Positions 30,514-40,350 of a DNA stretch of 64,000 nucleotides are shown here, in pieces. The notes under the pieces are model-generated. The model saw nothing but the letters and a program-made list of their open reading frames with translations. It was not told the origin of the DNA and did not search any database. Positions within the stretch are counted from its first letter, which is position 1; the number at the start of each line of letters is the position of its first letter. The position numbers were made by a program, and so were the translations under genes. The stretch is from Rhinopomastus cyanomelas (lineage: Eukaryota > Chordata > Aves > Bucerotiformes > Rhinopomastidae), in the NCBI GenBank assembly GCA_013400115.1, contig VXBP01005054.1, positions 798,029 through 862,028 of the forward strand, given 5' to 3'.

Positions 30514-33423
30514 TCTAGAATTTCTTGCCTGAAGCACTGGAAGGAACTTGTGATTTTTGATTTGCAGTTCCAAGCTGAGTTTTTGCAGCTCAATAAACAA
30601 ACAGAAGGGGGTTGGAGCTTCTGGCTTCAGATTTCCAGCTCCTCCTTCACTCTCATTTGTTGTCTGGTGAGGATGCATGACACTGAGCTAGGCGTGTTGG
30701 CCATCCTGCCCCCCGGGAACATGGTGAGGAGGGGAGAGTGGTAGCTCAAGGATCAGCGGAAGGAGGGGTTTGTCTGAATTCTGTTGTTTGCTGAAATGCA
30801 GAGAGTTCTTCCCTCATTTGTGGCCGTAGGAATCCATGTCTTGGAAGTCGAGGACTGGCACGGACGCGGAGGGAACAGACAACTGGACTTGAAAAAGCCT
30901 GCTGCTGCTGAGGGATGTGTGCAGGGACTGAACAAGCCCCACGCAGCCACAAGGAGAATGGGCTGCTGGAAGTCTCTCCCCTGTGAGGGGCTGGAGACCG
31001 CAGTTTGTCCCAGCGCCATAAGGACTTGTGATCAATGTCTTTGTGTGCGGTTTGTTTACGAGGTGAATTCTTTACGCAGGGTGAAAGAAATGTGTCTTGT
31101 TTTTCCCCAAATTGATTTAGTTTTGGTTTTGCCTGCAATTCCTAAGTGGTTTCCTAATCCTCCTGGTTTTGTTTTTGGTTTGGCCCACTAGCACATTAAC
31201 TGAATTGACTGGAGAATTTCACCTCGTGTTTAACTCCTTGACACCCGTGCAGTTAAGGACAAACATGTGACAAGTGGAATCACATTCCTCTGCCTTTATT
31301 TCTCGGGGGGGGGGGGGGGGTGGGGGGGTCTGTGTGGAGTGGAGAAAGCCAGCCTCGACTGCCGTTTTCCATTCTATAAATTGTTGATCAACCTGATTTA
31401 TTTTTTTATACTTTGGAGAAAATGGAAACATAAACTATCCCTACTGAGCTTTAAAGAGTGCAAGTGGCATAAATTGTCCCGTGCACTGGAAAGTTAGCTT
31501 AAATGTAAGACTACATTCGAGACATTATGAACTCAATCAGCTGTCCTCAACTGGATCGCTGGCAGCAGCTCCTTGTGTTTCACTGAAGGCAGTGTGGCTA
31601 AAATTATTTTGCGTTTTGTTTGCCAGGAAAGACAAGACGTTTTGTGTAAGATTCATTAAGCATTTTTGACTGAGAAGTTGGGTGTTGTTTCTGTTTGGAG
31701 GCAGAACATCCACAGCTGTGCAGACTCTCGTGGAGATTTCATTTGTACCTCCTTCTTATGCCCTGTGCTTGGGTTTGCGGCCTCGGCAGCTGTGGGGGAA
31801 GCTTTTTACTCCCTCTTGCTTTTATTCTTGTTTTCTTAATATGAGGCAGAACTGACAAGTTTCTGTCTTAGGTCACAAGTAAAGGAAGGCTTAAAGCACA
31901 AATGCGGTATCTGTGCTTACTGCTCCGGATTCCCCACTGCCTGCAGAGGTGGAGGTGTGAGACACCTTTCCTGTTGGTTATTATGGACAGAGTGTTGCTC
32001 ACAGCTGCATGGACTAAGGTGGCCACACGAAGACATCCACAACATAAATATCCTGCGTGAGGCTCTGCCCGCTTTGTCTTCTGCCTGAGGCTGGGCAGCT
32101 GTTCAGCCAGTCGTGGACAGTGTGCGTTTTCAGATACTCTTTCATAGGGATTTGTTTATCACAACAACAAGGTGCTTTCCTGTGGGCAGGTCAGGATCCA
32201 TCACGGCTCTTCTGAGGAATCAAAGCATTTCTAACTCTTCTTCTGGTTTTCTCATCTGCATCTGGTTTAGCATAGGCAGAGCCACGCTGAAGGCTCTACT
32301 GTGGGTCCCTACAGCACTGCTCCTGGCTAAAACACCTCACAGGGTCTGTGCCAAGGAACATTTAGGACACACTTGTTTTAAAGAAAAATAATTGAGAAAC
32401 CACAGTATCATGAGGAGTGGTGGGGTGTTAAAAAGCAACGTAATTTAAGATTGTGTGTAACTTGTAGAAAGTACTGCGAAGCACTTTTCTAGGCTAAGAA
32501 GCAGTCCAGCCTCATCCAGGGTCTGGAAACAAGATCTCTCCCAGGGCTGTGCTGGTCCTGAAGCAGTACAAGTAAACCCTGTCTGTAAACCTCGGGCTCA
32601 GTTTGGCTGCTGCTGTCACTACGATTTCCAAAAACCCTTTCTAAGTGCAGCAAAGAGGATGGCTAAGCAGCAGCTGGGATTGCTGCTGCACAGGCCCGCA
32701 ACTGCAAGCCAAAATGGCCAGAAGTCCTCCCCAGTTCACACAAGAACCTGTTCCTTCATCTAAAAAAATAAACAGTGCAAATTACGTGTATTACAAGTAA
32801 ATTGTTGCTTTCAGGGCTCTTTCTTCAGTTCCAGCACTCTCTGAAACACTCAAAAGAAGTTCTAAAGCAGATGCATGCAGTGCGCCGTGGGTGAGGATTA
32901 AGCAAACCCCGATTAACGGCACAAGGATAATCAAATGTGGAAACACCCTGACTTTTCCCCTTGGGGATCTTCAAATGAGTGGCAGGTTCAGAGCAAGCTT
33001 TGTTGTTGGCTAGAGCCACCTCCCAGCTGGTTTCCTAACGGCAGGGCAACGGCAAGTTGATGCAATCTTGCCCGTCAACCTTTTATTTCATATTTTGGAC
33101 ATTTTTATTACGAAGACAATAGGGAGATTAGTGCGCTCGAATAATTGGGTTTGTTTCTGTACAGCCGCAGTGCTGCCATCGTGGCTGGAACCCAACCCTC
33201 GTGAGGGCGCGTATTTGTACGGAAATATTTCCTTGTCTTTCTTTCTTTGCTTTAAAATCCTTGGTCAGTCCTGAAACAGGAACAAAGCAACAACTATCAC
33301 TGGTGGGACTGGTGTGAAGTGTTGGGACGGTTGGGTAGAGTTCATCAGGGAAGCCAAGCAAGGATGATGTAAGTCTCAGCATCCAGGGAGGAAGCCAAAC
33401 CTTCCCTGTGCCTGTTGCTCTTT
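30514..33423. other. Unique non-coding sequence
   Basis: No supported gene. It contains a long G homopolymer at 31305-31328, listed separately. Confidence 0.5.
31305..31328 (+). repeat. Poly-G tract (16 G, T, 7 G)
   Basis: Sixteen consecutive G, one T and seven more G. The tract can form a G-quadruplex and is also a common place for length error in assembly. The surrounding sequence is not especially GC-rich. Confidence 0.95.
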
Positions 33424-33512
33424 TGACTTGGTCTAGATGATCCTGCTGTTACGGGGGGATTGGACTGGATGATCTTTCGAGGTCCCTTCCAGTCCGTAGT
33501 GATTCTATGATT
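33424..33512 (+). mobile_element. CR1 3' end, about 89 bases (young-type subfamily)
   Basis: The plus strand reads GACTTGGTCTAGATGATCCT, then GGATTGGACTGGATGATCTT and TCGAGGTCCCTTCCAGTCC, ending GTGATTCTATGATTCTA. It starts almost exactly at the ORF2 stop region, so only the 3' UTR is present. Confidence 0.93.
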
Positions 33513-33721
33513 CTAGGCTGAGGAGCACCTCCAATTATCTGCATTTTCAGGTCGGACCGTTCTTTTCAAGAGGCAACTCTAAATATACAGAAGTTTTCTT
33601 CAGAGAACTTTGTGCAATCACTCCAGCTTTTCCCAAGACTGTTATTTTAGGTTTAAAGCTGCTACAAAGCTGTTCTTTACATGAACAGGGGACAGGATGG
33701 CCTGTTAATCAATGTGCTGCA

Positions 33722-33823
33722 TTTTGAAAGGGCAGAGGAGACACAGACAAAGGTAAGTGTGTAGCTTATGTGGACTCTGCATGTTCTGGGGTGAAGCAAT
33801 ATTTAAAAGAGAATTAAGATTAG
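33722..33823 (+). repeat. Direct repeat, left copy
   Basis: It matches 35184-35284 over about 100 bases with roughly a dozen differences. The central block GTAAGTGTGTAGCTTATGTG plus GACTCTGCATGTTCTGGGGT is identical in both copies. Confidence 0.92.
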
Positions 33824-34062
33824 TGTTGCAGTTTGAGAAATGCCAGAATTTTCAGATATGCTTTCATGAAGAAGAAAAGTTGTGTTGTTTTCAGAGGGAA
33901 CCCTTCCCTCAGTTGCCTGTCCTGGGGGAGGTGACACTGCCCTGGAGCCTTCCCTGGACAGGTCTGTCTTGGGGAAACCTGTCCCCAGTTGCACAGGTCC
34001 CAGGACCCTTCCCCGGAAGGGTCTGTTCTGCAACCTGCCCCAGAAAGGCTGGCTAGGTCAGC

Positions 34063-34071
34063 CTATAAAAA
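34063..34071 (+). promoter_or_regulatory. TATA box candidate
   Basis: TATAAAAAG follows GTCAGCC and precedes GC-rich sequence, as expected of a core promoter. No transcript start can be placed from sequence alone. Confidence 0.45.
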
Positions 34072-34139
34072 GTGGGGCAGCGTCTTTGTTCACGCCCTTT
34101 TTGGGGTCTGTGGCCCTGAAGGGAGCACCCCCCCCACTG

Positions 34140-34420
34140 CCCCAGGAACGGGTGGTGAGGGGCAGTGGGAACTGCGGCTCTGAGGGGGACTGCGGCTTCC
34201 GAACCAGCCGCAACCTGCCGTGGCTTCCGAACCAGCCGTGGCCCCGGCCTGACCCCACCACTGGTGTGCACCTGCCGCCGCGCGGTCCAGAAGTGACCCC
34301 GGCCGCAATTTGCTGCGGGTGCGCGGTCCCACCACATCGTGGCTTCGCTGGCGCCACACTGTGGCCCCGGACCCGAAGCAGCGCCCCGGACCCGATGCGG
34401 CTCCCCCGCCACGGCTGCTC
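34140..34420. promoter_or_regulatory. CpG-rich segment
   Basis: CG dinucleotides are dense here (for example CCGCCGCGCGGTCCAG and GGGTGCGCGGTCC) and scarce in almost all the rest of the window. The segment also holds a short imperfect tandem, CTTCCGAACCAGCCG, twice about 28 bases apart (34196 and 34224). Confidence 0.65.
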
Positions 34421-34639
34421 ACCACCGCACCGTGCTTGGACTGGAGAAGAAAGACTGATGCAGATTTGCCATCACGACCCCTCCACCATGGACCGCCTTC
34501 AGCATTGGTGAGCTGGGGTATTCCTCTTCCCCTGGAACTGAGACAGGAGAGGGAGAGGAGAGGATCTTTGGAAGATCCTCTTGGCCACGTGTGTGTGTGG
34601 GGGGGGGCGGCCCTGCTGACGCCGCCATGGGGTCGGTCT

Positions 34640-34693
34640 CCATCTTGGATCCTGTACGTGGCCGGGGCCATGTAGCTGGGCCGCCGCCATTTT
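34640..34693 (+). promoter_or_regulatory. YY1-like motifs
   Basis: GCCGCCATTTTGG at about 34682-34694 fits the YY1 consensus CCGCCATNTTG closely, and CTCCATCTTGG at about 34639 is a weaker match. YY1 sites are common in promoters and in some retroelement 5' regions. Binding is inferred from the motif only. Confidence 0.4.
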
Positions 34694-35183
34694 GGAAAGG
34701 CTGATCAGCAGGAGGAGAGGCTGTTTGTCATTTCTGCTGCTGAGAAAAAACTGGCAGCACTTAAGTTTTGGGGGAGAGCTCCTTTGTGCTTAGCTGAGGA
34801 AAGCAGAAGGACTTGGGAATCCTTGGATCCGAAAGTCAGAGACTGGGTTGCTTGCTGCTGCACCGAGGGATGCAGGTGTGGGCACTGAGAAACTCAGGCC
34901 ATCCCGGACTGACATGCTCTTTCCCAGGTCTCTAAACTGAAAGAAGAACCAAGGCCCAAACTATAGTGATCTCCCATTATATTTTTCTCAGACTGTGTGA
35001 TGGCATTTATGACACAGTTTCTAGTTTGTGTGTACTGAGTAGCGTAACCTTTTCTCCCATTCTGTATATAGTTGTAGTGTTAATGAACCTGTTTACAGTT
35101 TCCCTAAGCCATCCATTGTCTGGCAAATTTTATCCGAGATGTCATTGAGACCTCACTGCTTTGCTTTCCTTTCTTTTATCTTG

Positions 35184-35284
35184 TTTTGGAAGGGGAGAGG
35201 AGATACAGGCAAAGGTAAGTGTGTAGCTTATGTGGACTCTGCATGTTCTGGGGTGAAGTAAATTTAAAACAAAATTAAGATTAG
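35184..35284 (+). repeat. Direct repeat, right copy
   Basis: Second copy of the 33722-33823 segment, same strand, 1.46 kb downstream. Homology starts at TTTTGGAAGGGGAGAGGAGA and ends at AAATTAAGATTAG; flanking sequence differs on both sides. Confidence 0.92.
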
Positions 35285-35459
35285 AAAAGAAATTTAAAAA
35301 CTATGTCCAGTGTGACTAGAGGAAAGAAGTAAAGACTGATTGGAAGTCTTTCGGGGTAATTCTCGCATCGATTATCTGGTTGTCTGTTCAGTAAACGCAT
35401 CTTTCTCTTTCAAAGTGCTGTCAGTTTGGGTCTTTGCTCACTGAGTTTGGGACTACACA

Positions 35460-35860
35460 GATGAGCCGTGCTGTGAAAAAGCTCGAAAGCCTTTCCTCGC
35501 GTGCATAGGGAGGAACACAGACTGTCCGTTAGGTGTGTGACGTGTCTTTGCAAATTGCTGTCAGCCAGATTGTACTGACACTGGTGTCCCAGCTGTCAAC
35601 GGTGGGTTGTAGTCTGTCGGTCTGCAAAAGATCCAACAGGACTGCCAAGCTGATGTCTGGCGATGAATTAATGACTGGGAATGTGTTGCCACTTCTGGGC
35701 AGAAAGCTGTGGATGTAGATGGGATCAAGGTGCATCCTGCTCAACCTAGAGTAAACTCTTTAGCTAACAGCAGGAACAAGATATATGGAATTACATCATG
35801 GGTCACAGAGCAGCAACAACTGATAACAGACAATGCTCCAGCAGATAACTCTCCCAAACC
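35460..35860. other. Unique non-coding sequence
   Basis: Nothing is recognised between the two LTR-like segments. Confidence 0.5.
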
Positions 35861-36059
35861 ATTGTATGTCACAGGGGCTTTGATGTGATAATAGTAGCTA
35901 ATTAGCAGGAGACAGATAGTGTTTAGAGGGACTGTTAGCCAATCACTGCTGTTTTAAAGCAAGTATCGAACCACATAGAGGGAACTCTTATATGTCTAAT
36001 AAATGAACATCTTGCTTGTATCAGGCAGCGTTTCCATCTCTCAGTCGCGGCTGTAGTCA
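35860..36059 (+). mobile_element. Possible LTR 3' segment
   Basis: It has a CCAAT box (35939-35943), a TTTTAAAG TATA-like element shortly after, AATAAA at 35998-36003 and a CAGTCGCGGCTGTAGTCA end. This promoter-plus-polyadenylation spacing is typical of retroviral-type LTRs. I could not find a matching TG start or target-site duplication, so the left boundary is a guess and the call is weak. Confidence 0.33.
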
Positions 36060-36186
36060 TCCTTTTTCTCAGCCTCTTAAGGAAGCTGCCAACAAAAGTA
36101 CCATTTTATTAGAAATAGCTTAGGGAATTACACAAACCATCCCCTGTTCTCTTCCTGTGTGTTGTTGCTGGTGGTATTACATAAAA

Positions 36187-36605
36187 GGCTTAATTCCAAG
36201 GAGGCCTTGGCTTTTCTAGTTGCGTCCCTAGCATCTCTCACCAGATCCTTATAATCACCCCAATCACCTTCCATGCCCTATAGACTTTCTTCTTCTTCTT
36301 GAGTTTGCCCAGCAGCTCCCTGTTTAACCACGCAAGTCATCTGGCTTTCTTCCTTGACTTCTTTCCTGTTGGAGTGCTCTTTTTTGTTCTTCAGAGAAGT
36401 GGTCTTTGACTGTTAACCAGCCACCCTGAGCCCCTTTACCTGCCAGTGCCCTGTCCCATGGGATTTCCCCCAGCAATCGCTTCAAAAGGTCAAATTTGCC
36501 CCTCCTGAAGTCCAGGGTTATGATTCTGCTGGGTATTCTGTTCCTGCCACATGAGATCCTGAACTCCACCATCTCATGGTCACTGCACCCACGGCTGCCC
36601 TCAGC
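36187..36605 (-). mobile_element. CR1 ORF2 endonuclease/linker segment, inverted 5' part of the next element
   Basis: The minus-strand frame encodes GCSDHEMVEFRISCGRNRIP, then SRIITLDFRRGKFDLLKRLL and GEIPWDRALAGKGAQGGWL. This is the end of the CR1 endonuclease domain and the linker before the reverse transcriptase. The piece abuts at 36605/36606 a plus-strand CR1 3' part. Inverted 5' part on the left, sense 3' part with tail on the right, and loss of the sequence between them is the layout that twin priming produces. Confidence 0.9.
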
Positions 36606-37428
36606 CTGGGTGGTATTGCCAACACCCCTGCAGACTGTACTGTCATTCAGCAGGACCTGGACAGGCTGGAGAGCTGGGCACAAAAAATTTTAATGAAGTG
36701 TAACAAGAGGAAGTGTAGAGTCTTGCATCTGGGCAAGAACAGCCCCAGGTATCAGTATAGGCTGGGAACTGACCTGTTGGAGAGCAGTGTAGAGGAAAGG
36801 GACCTGGTGGCCAGCAGGATGACCAAGAGGGCCAACAGCATCCTGGGGTGCATCAGAAGGGGGGTGATTAGCAGATCGAGAGAGGTTCTTCTTCCCCTCT
36901 ACTCTGCACTAGTGGGACCACACCTGGAGTATTGTGTCCAGTTCTGGGCCCCTCAGTTCAAGAGGGATGTGGAGCTGCTGGAGGGAGTGCAGTGTAGGGC
37001 AACAAGGATGATGAAGGAAGTGGAGCACCTCCCTTATGAGGAGAGGCTTAGGTTGCTGGGTCTCTTTAGCTTGGAGAAGAGGAGACTGAGGGGTGACCTC
37101 ATTAATATCCATAAATATTTGAAGGGTGGGTGTCAGCAGGATCAAACCGGGCTCTTCTCAATGTCATCTAGTGATAGGACAAGGGGCAATGGTTGTAAGC
37201 TGGAACATAGGAGGTTCCACATCAACCTGAGAAGGAACTTCTTCCCAGTGAGAGTGATGGAGCACTGGATCAGGCTGCCCAGGGGAGTTGTGGAGTCTCC
37301 TTCTCTGGAGATGTTTAAGACCTGCTTGAATATGTTCCTGTGTGACTTGGTCTAGGTCATCCTACTGTTGCAGGGGGGTTGGACTGGATGATGTTTCGAG
37401 GTCCTTTCCAATGCCTAATGATTCTACT
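36606..37428 (+). mobile_element. CR1 ORF2 3' third with open frame and tail
   Basis: The plus-strand frame is open from the junction to its own stop TAG at 37353-37355, ending MFLCDLV. It starts at LGGIANTPADCTVIQQDLDR, just downstream of where FADD would lie. It continues through HLGKNSPRYQYRLGTDLLES, FWAPQFKRDVELLEGVQCRA, LGLFSLEKRRLRGDLINIHK and SSDRTRGNGCKLEHRRFHIN. Two in-frame deletions shorten the ERDLGALVDSRMTMSQQ-type region to ERDLVASRMTKRANS. The 3' UTR and CCTAATGATTCTA tail follow. The open frame suggests recent insertion; the catalytic core is missing, so it encodes no active enzyme. Confidence 0.95.
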
Positions 37429-38445
37429 TATCCATGTGATCAAACACAAATAACTCTGTGCAGTTGAATACAGTGCGATTTGCTTTTGTGTGATTTGCTT
37501 TGGAGGCCCTTTTCAAAGACAAGCAAGTCTCACTCTTGTTCTCTTGATGGACAGTTAAAATTTCCGTAACCACACCAAAAAAGTCCTGCTGACAAAGCAG
37601 TGTAAGCAAATTGTCTTAGGGTTCTCACTTCCAAGATGACTACATCAAAAATGCTTTATCAAAGAGTCCAACCCAGAAGGAGTTTTGCTCTTTCTCAGGA
37701 GCAGACAGTTGTGTATGAGCAGATCAGGTCATGGACATGGCCAGTGAGGCCTCTTCAGTGGCAGCTGCTCTTTGCTGCCTTTCTACAAAACCCCTTTTTT
37801 CTCAGGGTTATCCCAGTCTCTGCAGTCTACATTTGGCTTCTAATGTTGAGAGATGGCCCGTGCACGCACCGTGCTTTTGCACTGGAGTAGCTGGACCTTG
37901 CGGGAGAAGTTCCTTTTAGCAAGGCCAGTGAAAGCACTGACCTCCAAGGGACGCTGGAGCTGTGCAGAACCCAGCGCCCTCACCCTTAAGACTATAATTT
38001 ATTAGTTTCTGCTGCATGAAACTGTACTTGAGTCTCCATCTGCACAAATTCTGAGAGAGACTCTACTCAGAAAAGCAGTTTCGTCTTGAACGTATCGGTG
38101 TCAGGTGTTTCGTGGCGTAAAAGTGAAAATGTGATGAGATTAATTTTGAAATTTGCTCAAGCTTGGGAAGTTTTAGGTGGTTTTGGAGGAGAGTGCGCTG
38201 CTGAAGTGCTCAGCTGAGATACCACAGTCATTGCAGACCTCACGCATGTGTGGAACAGCACAAGATGCACAAATCTCAGCCCGGAGAGACAGAAGTCGTT
38301 GGGGAGAATGCAATGAATCCTGTGGGACCTAAGCTGTTTCTCATTTGCATCTGGACACTGGACTGCTGCAGGCAGCCACTGAGGAGATGGCAAAACGGTG
38401 TGAAAATCCGCAGCTGCTTCCCGGTGTGTTCGTGTTATCACTAAC
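37429..38445. other. Unique non-coding sequence
   Basis: Nothing is recognised. Confidence 0.55.
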
Positions 38446-38902
38446 AAAATTCGACAGAGAGCGACAAGGATGATTGGGGGTCTGGAACAACCGCCTTACG
38501 AAGAGAGGCTGATAAAATTGGAGCTTTTAAGTGTAGACAAAAAATGCCCTGGGGGGATTTAATGACTGGATGCTGGGGCTGGGGGCCAAGCAGAAAGGAA
38601 CCCTCTCTTGTCAGTGGTGTCAGGCAGGACACGTGGTCATGGATGCAAGCTCGAACACAGGAAGCTTCACCTCACATGTGAGGAGACAATTCTTTACAGT
38701 CAGGGTTATGAAATATTTGAACGGGTTGCTCAAGGAGGGTGTGGAGTCCCCTTCTCTGGAGATGTTTCAGACCGGCTGGATGCGGCTTTGGGGAGCTGGT
38801 TCAGGCTTTCCAGACAGTTATGCTTTTCAGTGATTTGTGCCCTGCTTGGGCAGGAGGGTTGGACCTGATGGCCTTTGAAGGCCCCTTCCAACCCTAATAA
38901 AT
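38446..38902 (+). mobile_element. CR1 3' half (separate, older subfamily)
   Basis: The plus-strand CR1 runs from GACAGAGAGCGACAAGGATG through AGAGGCTGATAAAATTGGAG and the GGAGGGTGTGGAGTCCCCTT block. The tail is GGAGGGTTGGACCTGATGGC then CCCTTCCAACCCTAATAAAT. The tail differs from the octamer-ended copies and matches the fragment at 4508-4578. Confidence 0.9.
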
Positions 38903-39445
38903 GGTGTGAAGTGTGTAAAATGACTCCATTAAAGGTGCAGAGTCTGGCCAGGGGATCAGGTTTTAAAACATAATAAAATGTTGAGTGTTTGGTTCAAAGC
39001 CACTCACCCTTCCCCCCCAGTGCAGCTGAGCCGTACCCACAGCTGCACAGCAGCTCCCAGGCTCTAGACTCCCACCAGAGTGCAGCTCCCACCCGTGACG
39101 CAGCTCCCACCCGTGACGCAGCTCCCACCTTTGCAAGAGCTGTGTCACAGCTGCCCCATCATGCAGACAAGTCCTCCAAAGCCGTGAAGCTACAGCAGGC
39201 TTATTTTTTTTATGGTTATTGTACCCCTGGGATTATGGTCAGAAGGGCTGTGGGTCTGGGACACCACGGAGGGTCTGGGACACTGCAGAGGCTCTGGGAG
39301 CAGACCCTGTTGGTCAGCCAGGCAGTGAACTGAGTTAAATAGCTGATTTTTGACAGAGCGGTGCTGCCACACACCTGCCTGTCCACGTGGCCAATAGGTC
39401 TAGCTGTTGCTGTGCTGTGACAGACAGAGGAGGCATTTACAAGTC
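38903..39445. other. Unique non-coding sequence with a small minisatellite
   Basis: Nothing is recognised except the 18-base tandem at 39082-39129. Confidence 0.55.
39082..39129 (+). repeat. 18-base minisatellite, about 2.7 units
   Basis: The unit GCAGCTCCCACCCGTGAC occurs at 39082 and 39100 exactly, then partially at 39118. A recent small tandem expansion. Confidence 0.93.
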
Positions 39446-39690
39446 TCTGATTGAGAGAGTCCAGTGCAGACCCACAAAGATGATGAAGGAAGTGGAACAT
39501 CTCCCTGATGAGGCAAGGCTGAGGGAGCTGGGTCTCTTCAGCTTGCAAAAGAGAAGACTGAGGGGTGACCCCATTAATGTTTATAAATGTGTGAAGGGTG
39601 GGTGTCAGGAGGATGGAGCCAGGCTCTGCTCAGTGTCATCCAATGATAGGACAAGGGGCAATGGGTGTAAGCTGGAACATAGGAGGTTCC
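39446..39690 (+). mobile_element. CR1 ORF2 3' segment, left part of an interrupted copy
   Basis: The plus-strand CR1 encodes ERVQCRPTKMMKEVEHLPDE, then ARLRELGLFSLQKRRLRGDP and RTRGNGCKLEHRRF. It stops at the GGAGGTTCC position without a 3' tail. The missing 3' end resumes at 40058 after a non-CR1 insert. Confidence 0.92.
39615..39690 (+). repeat. 76-base direct duplication, left copy
   Basis: It matches 40058-40133 over its full 76 bases with about six differences. Both copies share CTCTGCTCAGTG where the other young-type copies in the window mostly have CTCTTCTCA, so they probably derive from one sequence. Confidence 0.88.
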
Positions 39691-40057
39691 TATGACTGTG
39701 AGAACAGTCAGAACTTTGCTGACATTCTAGAAAAGGCTCCAAATAAAACTGGGATCATTCAAATAACCAAGTTGGAATTGGGTTAATGTGTTAGGGAAGG
39801 GAACACAAATGCTTCCTGTAGATGGTCATAAACCTTATGGGGCAAAAAGCAACCTGACAGTATCAAACACCTTTCAGTGCTGTCTGCTCGGGACAGCATC
39901 ATAGCATAAGAGTGTAACCCCAGGAGAATCCTGCAGCTCAAACATGAATTTCAGTTGCACTGAAAGCCTGGCACAATTTTTAGGCTATTAGGTGGGGTCT
40001 AGAAAAAGGACTGTGTGGTAGTGGCAGGGTGCACAGACAATCACCGACAGCATCAGG
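39691..40057. other. 367-base non-CR1 insert between duplicated CR1 flanks
   Basis: Not CR1 and not otherwise recognised. It has no poly-A tail and no open frame of note. Flanked on both sides by the 76-base CR1 duplication. Confidence 0.7.
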
Positions 40058-40350
40058 GGAGCCAGGCTCTGCTCAGTGTCATCTAGTGATAGGACAAGGG
40101 GCAATGGATGTCAGCTGGAACGCAGGAGGTTCCACATAAATATGAGAAGGAACTTCTGTACAGTGAGGGTGACAGAGCACTGGAACAGGCTGCCCAGAGA
40201 GGTTGTGGAGTCTCCTTCTCTGGAGATGTTTAAGACCTGCCTGGATGTGTTCCTGTGTGACTTGGTCTAGGTGATCCTGCTGTGGCAGGGGGATTGGACT
40301 GGATGATCTTTCGAGGTTCCTTCCAATCCCCAGTGTTCTGTGATTCTGTG
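40058..40350 (+). mobile_element. CR1 3' segment, right part of the interrupted copy
   Basis: Plus-strand young-type CR1: SSDRTRGNGCQLERRRFHIN, ESPSLEMFKTCLDVFLCDLV and stop. Then the full 3' UTR (GGATTGGACTGGATGATCTT) and a TTCTGTGATTCTGTG tail. The first 76 bases duplicate 39615-39690. Confidence 0.95.

Larger units (their letters stand above)
33722..35459 (+). mobile_element. Candidate LTR-type element relic, GC-rich, with 100-base direct repeats
   Basis: Two copies of a 100-base segment (33722-33823 and 35184-35284) bracket a 1.36-kb block that is strongly GC- and CpG-rich at 33880-34700. It has a TATA box at 34063 and YY1-like motifs at 34640-34693. After the second copy, about 175 bases run to GTTTGGGACTACACA near 35459, with TTCAGTAAACGCATC (AGTAAA) resembling the R/U5 end of an LTR. 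Each copy contains CAAAGGTAAGTGTG, a good splice-donor consensus. There is no gag, pol or env reading frame and no clear target-site duplication. I infer an LTR or LTR-derived relic; a CpG-island promoter of an unseen transcript is the alternative. Confidence 0.45.

Noticed and set aside
33882..34511. 209-codon plus-strand open frame plus several overlapping frames on the other strand
   Set aside because: The region is GC-rich, which depletes stop codons in all frames. Proline/arginine-rich composition on both strands points to base composition and not coding.
36576..37355. 259-codon open frame as a host gene
   Set aside because: It is the CR1 ORF2 3' part (LEYCVQFWAPQF, LGLFSLEKRRLRGD), annotated as a mobile element.
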